From: Bufo bufo
Lineage: Eukaryota > Chordata > Amphibia > Anura > Bufonidae
NCBI RefSeq assembly: GCF_905171765.1
Contig: NC_053391.1
Location: 190,040,559 to 190,104,558, forward strand
DNA length: 64,000 nucleotides
Direction: 5' to 3'
Shown here piece after piece: positions 1-10,298 of this stretch. Made by a program: the position numbers and the translations under genes. A model generated the notes under the pieces. That model was given only the letters and a program-made list of their open reading frames with translations, ran no database searches and was not told the DNA's origin. The stretch's first letter is position 1. Every line of letters begins with the position of its first letter.

Positions 1-960
1 CTCCTTCATGGAACAAGCAGCGGACTGTTCGGAAGGAACACTTCCATCCCGACAATCGGCTGTAAACCCGCCTTAACTCTATGAGAGCAAGTGTTGGTTG
101 GCATACTTTGAGACAGAATTGTGAGGCTATGCCCATTTCCTGTGAAGCCTGACAACTTTCCAATAAGCTCCACCCCTTTCCCAGCAAGACGGTGAAAAAA
201 GTGTAGAAACCCTATTTGTGCTACACTGCACCAAAATTCGGAGCAGACACATTAGTAAATCTGGGCCAGTAAGTAGTAGTATTTTCCTGGAATTAATTAT
301 CCGGTCAGACTACAGGAAATGGGGCACATTTTTTGTGTGCAAGAAACAAAATGCAAATAATTTCCCAACAAAGGGAATTAGCATTTTCATCATGTCTACA
401 CCTCAGGATCAATTTCATTCTTTCAACATCTCTTTATTGTAGACGTCGGCAGCTGTCTCCCCCCGAGTCAGCCCATGGAGCAGTTCTACTGTGCTGCTTG
501 TATGCAAATCAATGTATTATCATTATGAATTATGTACATGCATTTTTACTGTATTATGCCTCTGTTTATTAATTAGCAGCTTTATGGAGAGGGATAAGAT
601 TCACATTTTAATGACTGTGCTTTTTGATGCACAATTTTAGTAATACATATAGAAATGTCTTCTTTCTGTAAACACACAAGATGAATGAGGCTTTTTTAAG
701 GAAGATTTGTCTTTTTTTTTTATATAAGAATCATTGGGTATGACAAATGCCTCTGTTCTCGGCACAGCTTGTTTGGTGAGACTTGTAGAGGTTTCAGTCC
801 CGCTTCTTTTAAATATATAATTATTGCGTCCTCATTTTCCTGTTGACAGTTCATTTTTTAAGTCAGCTCGTGTATCTATCCAGATTTTTCTTAAGGGAGA
901 ATAAAGGAGTCATTTGCAATACGCTTTAATGAATATAGATCAGGAAATACCCAGTGATAA
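1..960. other. No gene; AT-rich single-copy-looking sequence
   Basis: I see no convincing coding region or transposon end. Short ORFs here have no recognisable motif. The part around 440-680 is AT-rich, has octamer-like ATGCAAAT-type and TTAATTAG homeodomain-type words, and does not resemble any repeat elsewhere in the window. Confidence 0.5.
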
Positions 961-1026
961 TTAAAAGGTTTTTCCAAGATTTTAGAACTCATGACTTATC
1001 CTCTGGATAGGTCATCAGTATCTGAT

Positions 1027-1049
1027 GGGGGGGGGGGGGGGGGGGGGGG
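1027..1049 (+). repeat. Poly-G tract, 23 bp
   Basis: An uninterrupted run of 23 G residues inside the left arm of the TTAA-flanked MITE. It is a likely replication-slippage and G-quadruplex-prone site, and its exact length should be treated as uncertain. Confidence 0.9.
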
Positions 1050-1347
1050 TCTGACACCCAGAATGATCAGCTGTTACACTTCTGTAAGTGCCACATCCTT
1101 CTCTCCACTCAACAAGCACAGCGCCATACATTGTATAGTGGCTGTGCTTGGTATCACAGATCATCCCCATTCTCTTCAATGGGACTGAGCTGCGCCTAGG
1201 CCATGTGACCAATAAACGTGACGTCACTGACCTAGGAAAATCTGCAAGAAGACCATGGCACTCAACGGAGTGCTGTGGCCTTCTCAAACAGATGATCAGC
1301 GGGGGTCCTGAGTGTCAGATCCCCACTGATCAGATATTGATGACCTA

Positions 1348-1568
1348 CAGTCAGGTCCATAAATATTGGGACATGGACACAATTCTAACATTTTTGGCTC
1401 TATACACCACCACAATGGATTTGAAATAAAACGAACAAGATGTGCTTTACCTGCAGACTGTCAGCTTTAATTTGAGGGTATTTACATCCAAATCAGGTGA
1501 ACGGTGTAGGAATTACAACAGTTTGCATATGTGCCTCCCACTTGTTAAGGAACCAAAAGTAATGGGAC
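1348..1568 (+). repeat. Left terminal inverted repeat of the DD34E Tc1
   Basis: Pairs with 2776-2996. The match runs from the terminal CAGTCAGGTCC to the inner GTAATGGGAC. In Tc1 elements the inverted repeats hold the transposase binding sites. Confidence 0.92.
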
Positions 1569-1705
1569 AATTGGCTTCTCAGCTGTTCCATGGCCATGTG
1601 TGTGTTATTCCCTCATTATCCCAATTACAACGAGCAGATAAAAGGTCCAGAGTTCCTTTCAAGTGTGCTATTTGCATTTGGAATCTGTTGCTGTGAACTC
1701 TCAAG

Positions 1706-2743
1706 ATGAGATCCAAAGAGCTGTCACTATCAGTGAAGCAAGCCATCATTAGGCTGAAAAAACACAACAAACCCATCAGAGAGATAGCAAAAACATTAGG
1801 CCTGGCCAAAACAACTGTTTGGAACATTCTTAAAAAGAAGGAACGCATCGGTGAGCTCAGCAACACCAAAAGACCCGGAGGACCACGGAAAACAACGGTG
1901 GTGGATGACCGAAGAATTCTTTCCCTGGTGAAGAAAACACCCTTCACAACAGTTGGCCAGATCAAGAACACTCTCCAGGAGGTAGGTGTATGTGTGTCAA
2001 AGTCAACAATCAGGAGAAGACTTCACCAGAGTGAATACAGAGGGTTCACCACAAGATGTAAACCATTGTTGAGCCTCAAAAACAGGAAGGTCAGATTAGA
2101 GTTTGCCAAACGACATCTAAAAAAGCCTACACAGTTCTGGAACAACATCCTATGGACAGATGAGACCAAGATCAACTTGTACCAGAGTGATGGGAAGAGA
2201 AGAGGATGAAGAAGGAAAGGAACTGCTCATGATCCTAAGCATACCACCTCATCAGTGAAGCATGGTGGTGGTAGTGTCATGGCGTGGGCATGTATGGCTG
2301 CTAATGCAACTGGTTCTCTTGTATTTATTGATGATGTGACTGCTGACAAAAGCAGCAGGATGAATTCTGAAGTGTTCCGGGCAATATTATCTGCTCATAT
2401 TCAGCCAAATGCTTCAGAACTCATTGGACAGCACTTCACATTGCAGATGGACAATGACCCAAAGCATACTGCAAAAGCAACCAAAGATTTTTTTAAGGGA
2501 AAGAAGTGGAATGTTATGCAATGGCCAAGTCAATCACCTGACCTGAATCCGATTGAGCATGCATTTCACTTTCTGAAGACAAAACTGAAGGGAAAATGCC
2601 CCAAGAACAAGCAGGAACTAAAGACAGTTGCAGTAGAGGCCTGGCAGAGCATCACCAGGGATGAAACCCAGCGTCTGGTGATGTCTATGCGTTCCAGACT
2701 TCAGGCTGTAATTGACTGCAAAGGATTTGCAACCAAGTATTAA
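1706..2743 (+). pseudogene. Tc1 transposase (DD34E), one nonsense codon
   Basis: A 345-codon Tc1 transposase frame, starting at MRSKELSL, broken only by TGA at 2207-2209 (codon 168). That codon follows the motif with the first catalytic aspartate and would be Trp (TGG) in relatives. Residues about 5-60 form the N-terminal helix-turn-helix DNA-binding region (KQAIIRLKKHNKPIREIAKT), followed by a basic GGPRKT linker. The DDE catalytic residues are D152 in LWTDETK, D249 in QMDNDPKH and E284 in SPDLNPIEH, with 34 residues between the last two. The frame ends with the usual DCKGFATKY. The normal job is cut-and-paste transposition in the nucleus. A single substitution has inactivated it, so loss of function is probably recent relative to the other Tc1 copies here. 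Confident in family, certain of the stop. Confidence 0.95.
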
Positions 2744-2775
2744 AAAGTGAAAGTTTGATTTATGATTATTATTCC

Positions 2776-2996
2776 GTCCCATTACTTTTGGTTCCTTAAC
2801 AAGTGGGAGGCACATATGCAAACTGTTGTAATTCCTACACCGTTCACCTGATTTGGATGTAAATACCCTCAAATTAAAGCTGACAGTCTGCAGGTAAAGC
2901 ACATCTTGTTTGTTTCATTTCAAATCCATTGTGGTGGTGTATAGAGCTGAAAATGTTAGAATTGTGTCCATGTCCCAATATTTATGGACCTGACTG
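2776..2996 (-). repeat. Right terminal inverted repeat of the DD34E Tc1
   Basis: Inverted copy of 1348-1568, ending in GGACCTGACTG followed by the TA duplication. Only a few mismatches are visible against the left copy. Confidence 0.92.
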
Positions 2997-3048
2997 TATA
3001 CAGAGCATAGGTCATCAGTTAAAAAAAAATCTCAGAAAATCCCTTTAA

Positions 3049-3400
3049 AGGTACTGCCTCATAATAGATAACTCTCAAAGACACCAGACAGACCACTTGG
3101 TGATATTAATGGGGAAAATCAAGGCCAGCCAGATATTTCCTATGATGATATGCTTACAATGTGGCTCATAGAGACTGGTCTTTATATGGGACCACCATAA
3201 CAGGACATATATTATGTATAATACTGGTGTCAGAGAGTCCTTTTTGCCCCCCCCCCTCCCCCCCTTGGGAACACAAGCCTGGGTGCAACTGTTACATCTG
3301 CTTACCCTATAGCTAGCCCCTGACCATACTATATATCAATGTGCCTCCAATGTTATAAAACCATGGTATGTTCCATTGGATGCTGTAGAACTAAGGTATT
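3049..3400. other. No gene; short C-rich tract
   Basis: Nothing coding seen. A C-rich stretch (about 3246-3265) is the only low-complexity feature. Confidence 0.5.
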
Positions 3401-3935
3401 TGTAACAGCGGCTGCTGTGCGCCGTTGTTCCCCTGCTTGCCGCCGCGGTCCCGGGCACCGTGTTCAGAGATGATCTGCGGCCAGTGCTTCCCAATCACCG
3501 CTGCAGTCCTGGGCTTTGTCTGTGTAGGTACTGTTGTTCTGGGATCCGCTCCAGTTTCCTCTCAGTCCTGGCCACAGCATGCTGCTTGTTTCCTGCAGTA
3601 CTTCCTTAAGGACTGGCGCGCGTCACTTCCTGTGATTTATGGGTTAGGTCATGTGACCTCGTTGACCAATCCTAGCCCTCCTGCACATATATAAGTGGCT
3701 CAGCCCCCTTCCCAGATGCCTCAGTGTCAAGGTCCTTGTGTCCTGCTAAGGTTCCTGATATCCGCTTGTGTTCCTGACTTGTACTTGTATTCCTGGACTC
3801 TGCTACCTGTTAGATCTCTATCTGTTTGTCTTGACTCTCCTGTTGCCGACCCGGATTGCCTAACCTGTACCTGTGCCGCCTGCCCTAACCTATTGTCTGT
3901 TTGACTTCGCCTCTGCCTTATCCTTACCTTACAAA
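3401..3935 (+). repeat. LTR-like sequence, probable solo or truncated LTR
   Basis: Begins TGTAACAGCGGC, is GC-rich then pyrimidine-rich, and has a TATA-like ACATATATAAG near 3686. The downstream block is rich in CTTGTATTCCTG-type words, closely resembling the composition of the gypsy LTRs at 16903 and 21750. Two open frames (3425-3694 and 3695-3904) are compositional artefacts. I could not identify the 3' end or a target duplication, and no internal retroelement sequence is adjacent. Confidence 0.5.
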
Positions 3936-3947
3936 CATTGGTGGTGA

Positions 3948-4042
3948 TTTATCAAAACTGCTTTTTTGGAAAATGAAAGGATCAATCTAATTGCTTGCTA
4001 GGAGCAATTAAGTCATTTAGCCTTTGCACCTGTTTTGATAAA
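3948..4042. repeat. Short inverted-repeat (MITE-like) sequence
   Basis: TTTATCAAAAC at 3948 is inverted as GTTTTGATAAA at 4032-4042, enclosing about 73 bp. It has the size and layout of a tiny MITE or remnant; superfamily unknown. Confidence 0.45.
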
Positions 4043-5862
4043 TTGACCCACATTTACTAATGTGAGTGCACCTATATTTTGGTGGAAATTGCACCACAAT
4101 GTGGGGAAATTTAGCACATCTATGTGCTGAGGAATTATCTGTGCTTAGCCCCACAAGGAGGTCTGGCTTAATGGTAAGGGGGAGTGGGTTCACTGTGAAA
4201 GGGACATGAACTAATATGCAACATTTAGCGCCAAAATTGCACTACAACTTTGACCTGAAATTCTGTGTCAAACTAAGACAGCCAATAGTTGGTATAGTTT
4301 TAGACTAAAGAGTCTAGCCATGCACCACATTTACCATTCAGCCTGAGCCACAGTGATAAATATGGTGTAAGTCTAACCTAATTTATTGTAGAGGTTTCCA
4401 ACAACCTGTACGCAACAGGGGAAGTGGAGTATATTTTGGACTTTTTGGGGTGACTTGCAACATATTGGTGTTACGGGCAGTGGGCACTGTACCAACCAAC
4501 TAGTTTGACTGTGGGCTAGACCTAAGGGTGTTATCTTGGCAGTCCCCTGGTATTCATCCTTCAAACCCTATACAGGGGTCTGGACTTTACTGCAGGGAAG
4601 CCACCAAGCTGCTACCTGTTGGAATAGACCTGTGTGGTTGGTATACTGGTGTAAAACACCCAAGGGTCAGGCAATACTAGTAGTCAGGAAACAGGCTGAG
4701 GTCAGAGCAGGCAGAGTTTGTGCAAATCAGTGAGACTAGTCTGAGATCGGGACAGGCGGCAAAGGGTCTATACGGTAAACAGGCTAAGGTCAGATCAGGC
4801 AGCTGAGGATCAGAATCAGGTCAGTTTCCTGGCGTAGTGCACTAGATACATCATCTCCTAAATTTACATAACTTATAGGATTAGTTAATCTGGCTTTGTA
4901 GAAGAATAAACAGGTGCTGTCCCATGAAAGATAACTCTCCGTTACAGCGAAACACAGACTGCCTAAAACTTTGAAATACATGAAGCCTTATTTGGGTCAG
5001 TTTATTTTTTTATGGTTAACTGTATCTGTGATCTAACCATCTATTGCCAGAATCATATGAAAGAATGGTTTATGATATATAAGATCTATATACAGATAAA
5101 TATCATATACATGTAAAATATTAATTTCTATAGTCTAATGAAATAAATGATACTTGGTTCTCAATATGCTGAACATCGGAAAGGCAGAGATACATGGTTT
5201 ATAATTCAGAGTGACTATTACAGATTGTTGGTTACTTTGTATTTATGTATGAGTAAAGATCTACATGTAGACATGAAAGGAGCACATTTACTTCTTAGAT
5301 CTAGTTACAAGTGACAAATGAAAGTAATGATCTATGCTTATCAGATACACGTACCTCCTGCAAAGTGTCTTCTGTCAACAGGCTCTCTGCATATGTTGCC
5401 TAATGGACTGTTTTCTGGGTCTTTGAGTAACAGCTGTATTAGATGTGGTAATTCATTGTAACACAGCAATTGAAAGATAGATGACAGATCTTCTGACGCT
5501 GCTCCTCTGAAGCATCAGCAAGTGTTTTGCCATTTAAGACCTCATTCATACAGCAGGTCCATGTGCACCAAGACTCTATGGACCCATGCAGAGTCTCTAT
5601 GCTTGCTATTATGGTGCTGTCGCGGTCATTATATGGTGCCTTTGTACTCCGCTCTATTATGGAGATATTCTTTCCCGAAAACGTACAGAATGTGACATAA
5701 AAAAATACTGCATACTGTACCTCTGTATGAAACTGGAGGCATATATAGGGCCCCACAGAAGTCTGTTTGGCAAGGAGAGGACACCTAAAAAGGCATACAA
5801 TCTCCGTCATGTAAATGACATAATCTTTATTTTATATCAAGGATCGCACTCATAAAACATAC
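4043..5862. other. No gene recognised
   Basis: Moderately AT-rich sequence with no ORF of recognisable family and no clear transposon ends. A degenerate palindrome around 5530-5790 may be an old TWA-type MITE. The remainder looks single copy within this window. Confidence 0.4.
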
Positions 5863-6325
5863 TTAAAGAGGTATTCCGGCCTCACAGTTTTGATCGGTGG
5901 GGGTCCAGTCCGATTCTCGGCACCCCCTGCTGATATACTGTTTGAAGGGGCAGCATTGCTCGTGTGAGCGCTGCCGCCTCTTTAAAGTTTTCCTGTACAC
6001 TGTCTACGTCAGGGGTGCACAATGTTTTCTGGTTGGGGGCCACATTTGCCAGATTGAAACAATTGCGAGGGCCAAAAATAAAATTTAAAGGGGTATTAAC
6101 AACTGAAATACTTTATTTATGGCATATTGAACCCACAGTATATACCATTAATGTCTAGTTACAGGACTTCTATCAAATGGGAGGAAAACATGTGAGCAGT
6201 CATAAGACATAGACATACATGTCTGTTACCAGATGGTTGGGGTGTCAAGGACCACATGTGGCCCCCGGGTCGCAGGTTCTGCACCCCTGGTCTACATAAT
6301 AGCAGCACTGCAGGGTAATTACAGC
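5863..6325. mobile_element. Left half of a TTAA-type MITE carrying a hAT MITE
   Basis: TTAAAGAGGTATTCCGGCC at 5863 has the left-end form of the TTAA-flanked MITE family. The matching right end is not found downstream, so the copy is truncated. A 280-bp hAT-type MITE interrupts it. Confidence 0.45.
6010..6289. mobile_element. hAT-type MITE, 280 bp
   Basis: Ends CAGGGGTGCACAA and TCTGCACCCCTG are imperfect inverted repeats. They are flanked by an 8-bp duplication, GTCTACGT (6002-6009) and GTCTACAT (6290-6297), with one mismatch. CAGGGG-type ends plus 8-bp duplications are the signature of hAT transposition. No transposase is present. Confidence 0.8.
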
Positions 6326-6328
6326 TTA

Positions 6329-6655
6329 GGCCTCATGCACACGACCGTGGTGTGTTTTGCGGTCCGCAAATCGCGGAACCGCAAAACACGGATGGCGTCC
6401 GTGCGCGTTATGCAATTTGCGGAACGGCATGAACAGCCTTTAATATAAATGCCTATTCTTGTCCGCAAAGTGCGGACAAGAATAGGACATGTTATATTTT
6501 TTTAGCGGGGCCACGGAACGGAGCAACGGATGCGGACAGCACACGGAGTGCTGTTCGCATCTTTTGCGGCCCCATTGAAGTGAATGGGTCCGCATCCGAG
6601 CAGCCAAAACGGCCGCTCGGATGCGGACCAAAACAACGGCTGTGTGTATGAGGCC
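6329..6655. mobile_element. Self-complementary TWA-flanked MITE (Harbinger-like?), copy 1 of a chain
   Basis: Starts GGCCTCATGCACACG and ends with the inverted TGTGTATGAGGCC. TTA flanks both sides (6326-6328 and 6656-6658). Inner arms also pair, for example the two copies of the TGCGGTCCGCAAAtcgcgg-type word. A 3-bp TWA duplication is typical of PIF/Harbinger, so I infer that superfamily. It abuts the next element through the shared TTA. Confidence 0.7.
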
Positions 6656-6658
6656 TTA

Positions 6659-6809
6659 GGCTGGGTTAACATCGCAGTTTATTTTGCCTTTCCTCTGATC
6701 AGAATAACAGAAAATTCAATAAAAAAACGGATTCTGTATTTAAAGCATCCGTTATGCACATTTGGCAACCGTTTCAGCCATTTCCATCTGACATGCAATC
6801 AACCTGGCC
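6659..6809. mobile_element. TWA-flanked short MITE, copy 2 of a chain
   Basis: Lies exactly between two TTA trinucleotides (6656-6658, 6810-6812). The ends GGCTGGGTTAACATCGCAG and ...GCAATCAACCTGGCC are imperfect inverted repeats. It is a weaker match than its neighbours and was identified mainly by its position in the chain. Confidence 0.5.
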
Positions 6810-6812
6810 TTA

Positions 6813-7054
6813 GGCTGAATGCACACGGCAGTGTTCCGCGGCCGAGAGCGGTCTGTGGTAACCCGGCCGGGATTCCTGCTGACAGCAGGAGTGCACGGCG
6901 TCATTGGCTGCTGTACAGTGATATACTCGTATAGATCATACCAGTGTATCACTGTACAGCAGCGGCGGCATGAAGCGCACAGCGTCATACCAACCAATGG
7001 CCGGGTTACCACGGACCGCTCTCGGCTGCGGAACACGGCCGTGTGCATGAGGCC
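6813..7054. mobile_element. Self-complementary TWA-flanked MITE, copy 3 of a chain
   Basis: Starts GGCTGAATGCACACGGC and ends GGCCGTGTGCATGAGGCC, with TTA on both sides (6810-6812, 7055-7057). The arms pair over most of the length through the block containing CGAGAGCGGTC. It is closely related to 14134-14440. The hAT element at 7059 inserted over its right terminus. Confidence 0.7.
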
Positions 7055-7227
7055 TTAGCAGGGCTTTTTTTCTCAGAGAAAAGGTGGTGGAACTCAGCCC
7101 CCCTCCCCTGGCCACACCCCTACCCACCCCTAGGATCGCCCCCTAAAACCGCCCCTTTAGAGAACAGGGATGCAAGTAAAATTTGGGGGGGCTATAAAAG
7201 TCCAGCCCAGCAAAGAAACCCCCCAGA

Positions 7228-7975
7228 TGGGGATGGCACTGTTAATGGGGGATCTGGGGATGGCACTGTTAATGGGGGATCTGGGGATGGCACTGTTAAT
7301 GGGGGATCTGGGGATGGCATCCGCAGATCCCCCATCCTATAACAGTGCCATCCACAGACCCCCCCCATCCTATAACAGTGCAATCCACAGACCCCCCACC
7401 CCATAACAGTGCCATCCACAGACCCCCCCACCCCATAACAGTGCCATCCACAGACCCCCCCTTAACAGTGCCATCCACAGACCCCCCCACCCCATAACAG
7501 TGCCATCCACAGACCCCCCCTTAACAGTGCCATCCACAGACCCCCCCTTAACAGTGCTATCCACAGACCCCCCACCCCATAACAGTGCCATCCACAGACC
7601 CCCCCACCCCATAACAGTGCCATCCACAGACCCCCCCTTAACAGTGCCATCCACAGACCCCCCCTTAACAGTGCCATCTACAGACCCCCCCCTTAACAGT
7701 GCCATCCACAGACCCCCCACCCCATAACAGTGCCATCCACAGACCCCCCCCCTTAACAGTGCCATCCACAGACCCCCCCACCCCATAACAGTGCCATCCA
7801 CAGACACCCCCCTTTAACAGTGCCATTTACAGACCCCCCACCCCATAACAGTGCCATCCACAGCCCCCCCCCCCCACCCCTTAACAATGCCATTCACAGA
7901 CCCCCCCACCCCATAACAGTGCCATCCACAGACCCCCCCCCCCTTAACAGTGCCATCCACAGACCCCCCCATTGC
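7228..7975. repeat. Minisatellite with an orientation switch
   Basis: About three units reading GGATGGCACTGTTAATGG lie at 7228-7320. Roughly two dozen units in the opposite orientation (AACAGTGCCATCCACAGACC, C-rich spacer) then run to 7975. The period is about 28-34 bp and varies with C-run length. All six frames are partly open through it, producing spurious ORFs on both strands. Confidence 0.9.
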
Positions 7976-7979
7976 CGTT

Positions 7980-8340
7980 CCAGTACAGTTAAAGAATGTG
8001 TAAAATGAATAATGATTCTATTTATGAGGCCCCCTCTGTAGTAGAACATTCAATATATCCATGATCCTACTCACAGGGCTGTTATATCGTAATCCAGGCC
8101 GGCCGGGCAGACGAGCGGCAGCGTCACTGACTGACGTCACGTGCCCGGCCTACTTTATGAATGAAGCAGGCGGCGCAGGCAGGTGACGTCAGTCAGTGAC
8201 GCTGCCACTCGTCTGGCCGGCCTGGATTACGATATAACAGCCCTGTGAGTAGGATCATGGATATATTGAATATTCTACTACAGAGGGGGCCTCGTGAATA
8301 GAATCATTATTCATTTTACACATTCTATAACTGTACTGGA
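7980..8340. repeat. Foldback (inverted repeat) inside the hAT element
   Basis: CCAGTACAGTTAAAGAATGT at the left is inverted at the right as ACATTCTATAACTGTACTGG. The arms of about 155 bp pair through the CCGGCC and TGACGTCA blocks around a short AT-containing loop. Confidence 0.85.
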
Positions 8341-8699
8341 GCTGGGGGCCGGAGCACAGTGAACGCACCGGCCCCCAGCTCCTCCTCCCAGTCCCTCCCC
8401 GCTGATACATCCAGCCTGCGATGTCAAAAGGTGGCGGAACGCCGTTCCGGTGCGTTCCGCCAGAAAAAAAGCCCTGGGCCTTAGTCCCATTCAGTTGAAA
8501 TGCAGGAAGCTGTAGCTGCTCTGCACTTCTGCTACTATGTAGATAGCGTGCAGGTGAATATTGAAGAAACCGCAGCGCTCACAACAGGGCCAGAAATCAG
8601 ACCCTCAACATTCTCATTTTGATGACATATCTTGAAGATAGATCAACAGTATTGTGTAGCTGAATTATAACACTCATAAAAAAGGATCCATCCTAATAA

Positions 8700-9244
8700 G
8701 GCCTCTTTCACACGGGCGTTCCGGATTTGCTCCGGATGTGTCGCGTCTGCATTGCGGGAAAACCGCGCGAGTAGGCACGCAATTGCAGTCAGTTTTGACT
8801 GCGATTGCGTTCTGATGTTCAGTTTTTTCTGTACAAGTGTAATGCGTTTTGCACGCGTGTGAGAAAAAACTGAATGTGGCACCCAGACCCGAACCCGGAC
8901 TTCTTCACTGAAGTTCAGGTTTGGGTTAGGTGTTCTACTCATTTTATTATTTTCCCTTATAAAATGGTTATAAAGGAAAATAATAGCATTCTTAATACAG
9001 AATGCTTACTAAAGTGTGGCTTGAGGGGTTAAAAAATAAAAAAATAATTAAGTCACCTCATCCGATTGTTCGCGCAGCCGGCATGTCTTCTTTCTTCTTC
9101 TTTCAGGACCTGCAAAAGCACCTTTGATGTAAACCACGTGGTGAGCGCGATGACGTCAGTGCAGGTCCTGTTGAATGAAGATGCTATTCATGCTATTATT
9201 TTCCTTTATAACCATATAAGGGAAAATAATACAGTAAATTGACT
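8700..9244. mobile_element. TWA-type palindromic element, right-truncated
   Basis: GGCCTCTTTCACACGGGCG at 8700 is preceded by TAA (8697-8699), the family left end. Internal arms pair around 8930-9240 through TATTATTTTCCCTTATAA words, as in the related element at 48437-50868. The expected right terminus is absent before the TTAA MITE at 9245. Confidence 0.55.
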
Positions 9245-9610
9245 TTAAAGGGTTTCTGTCATGAGAAATAACGTTATGTAGCTGACTGACATTAGCGATG
9301 TGCTAATGTCAGCAGTACATAACAGTATGCTTTATAACTCCCTGCCTGCCGCCGTTCTCATAAAATAAAGACTTTTAAAATATGCTAATGAGCCTCTAGG
9401 CGCTATTAGGGCGTTGCTTCAGCACCTAGAGGCTCAATCTACGCACCCTTTGGCACGCCCAGGTCCAGTTGATTGACTTTCGAGTTCTTCTCAGTGTCCC
9501 GTAAATCCCGCGCCTACACTGTCCAGTTTAGTATTCGGTGCAGGCGCAGTGAGTGAAGGACACGCTCCTGCTGCCGGCTTCCTTTCTTCGGTGCAGGTGC
9601 AGTGTATTTT
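9245..9610. mobile_element. Left part of a TTAA-type MITE
   Basis: TTAAAGGGTTTCTGTCATG at 9245 and the inner GAGCCTCTAGGCGCTA block match the family of 58900-59511, which is complete with both TTAA ends. Here the copy is interrupted near 9610 by a truncated Tc1, and the right arm is not found after it. Confidence 0.6.
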
Positions 9611-9956
9611 TTTTCAACAGTGGGACTTTGAAGGGGCTTCTTGCAGATAGCTTGGCTTCACATAGGCGTCTTCTAATTGTAACAGTACTCACAGGTAACT
9701 TTAGACCTTCTTTGATCTTCCTGGAGCTGATTGTTGGCTGAGCCCTTGCCTCTTGGGCTATTTTTCTATCCATTCGAATGGTAGTTTTTCACTTTCTTCC
9801 ACGTCTTTCAGGTTTTGGTTGCCATTTTAAAGCATTTGCGATCATTTTAGCTGAGCAGCCTATCATTTTCTGCACTTCTTTATATGTTTTCCCCTCTCCA
9901 ATCAACTTTTTAATCAAGATACGCTGTTCTTCTGAACAATGTTTGGAATGACCCAT
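9611..9956 (-). pseudogene. Tc1 transposase N-terminal fragment
   Basis: The start codon is at 9954-9956 (MGHSKHCSEEQRILIKKLI). About 115 codons remain: a helix-turn-helix region (GKTYKEVQKMIGCSAKMI), a basic linker, then the second helix-turn-helix leading to [21 protein letters not shown] at 9789-9791 (codon 56) interrupts the frame. The DDE catalytic domain is absent because the element is truncated. It is a different Tc1 lineage from the other copies here. Confidence 0.85.
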
Positions 9957-10296
9957 TTTCCTCAGAATTTTAGAGAGAAATGCACTGTAACCAGCATGTA
10001 CATTTGCTGCATTCCTTCCTTAAATAAGGGCAATAATTGCCACCTGTTTTTCAAAGAATGAATGACCTTACTAATTGAACTCCACACTGCTATTATTTTG
10101 AACATGCTTCTTTCAATTAATGATTTAATTACAGAGAATCAGCAGCAGGCATGTCATGACTCTTGGGTCTGTTGGATTTCTATTACTCTACTACACCTGC
10201 TAGTAAATTATTTGCCATGTAGAAATATCATTTCTACCAAAAACAGTGATTGATCAGGTTAGTGATGTCTGAATGCTATTATTTTGAACACAACTG
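9611..10296 (-). mobile_element. Tc1-like transposon, 5' half only
   Basis: Read on the minus strand, the end CAGTTGTGTTCAAAATAATA sits at 10296 next to TA (10297-10298). The transposase start codon follows inward at 9956. The sequence breaks off near 9611 inside the transposase gene, so the catalytic domain and right inverted repeat are missing. Confidence 0.8.
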
Positions 10297-10298
10297 TA

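Larger units (their letters stand above)
1348..2996 (+). mobile_element. Full-length Tc1-like transposon (DD34E)
   Basis: Both ends are present: CAGTCAGGTCCATAAATATT on the left and its inverted copy on the right, each followed by the TA target duplication (1346-1347 and 2997-2998). The terminal inverted repeats are about 221 bp each (1348-1568 and 2776-2996) and nearly identical. The single transposase gene lies between them on the plus strand. Length 1649 bp and TA duplication are typical of Tc1 elements. Apart from a premature stop in the transposase the element is complete, so it would need a transposase supplied in trans. Confidence 0.95.
961..3048. mobile_element. TTAA-flanked MITE (piggyBac-type), split by a Tc1 insertion
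   Basis: TTAA at 961-964 and 3045-3048 borders inverted ends (TTAAAAGGtTTTTCC on the left, complement of GGAttTTCtgAGAAAATCCCTTTAA-like end on the right). Inside are the internally inverted words ATAGGTCATCA (1010) and its partner near 3010. The same family occurs at 35572-38039 and as fragments at 5863 and 22850-23001. The 1649-bp Tc1 at 1348-2996 sits inside and is younger. TTAA duplication is characteristic of piggyBac-like transposition; no transposase is present, so it is non-autonomous. Superfamily assignment is inference. Confidence 0.65.
7059..8476. mobile_element. Non-autonomous hAT element with internal minisatellite and foldback
   Basis: Ends CAGGGCTTTTTTTCT and the inverted AGAAAAAAAGCCCTG are flanked by a perfect 8-bp duplication GGCCTTAG (7051-7058 and 8477-8484), diagnostic of hAT. 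The interior holds the minisatellite at about 7228-7975 and a foldback at 7980-8340, with no transposase. The target duplication is the terminal GGCC plus TTA of the preceding palindromic element, so this insertion is younger. Confidence 0.88.

Noticed and set aside
3425..3904. Two consecutive ORFs (89 and 69 codons) as a secreted protein gene
   Set aside because: The sequence has LTR-like layout with a TATA box between the ORFs; hydrophobic composition follows from the pyrimidine-rich strand.
7370..7807. Minus-strand ORFs of repeated GSVDGTVMGWGGLWMALL-type sequence
   Set aside because: Translation of the minisatellite in the hAT element; open in several frames on both strands.
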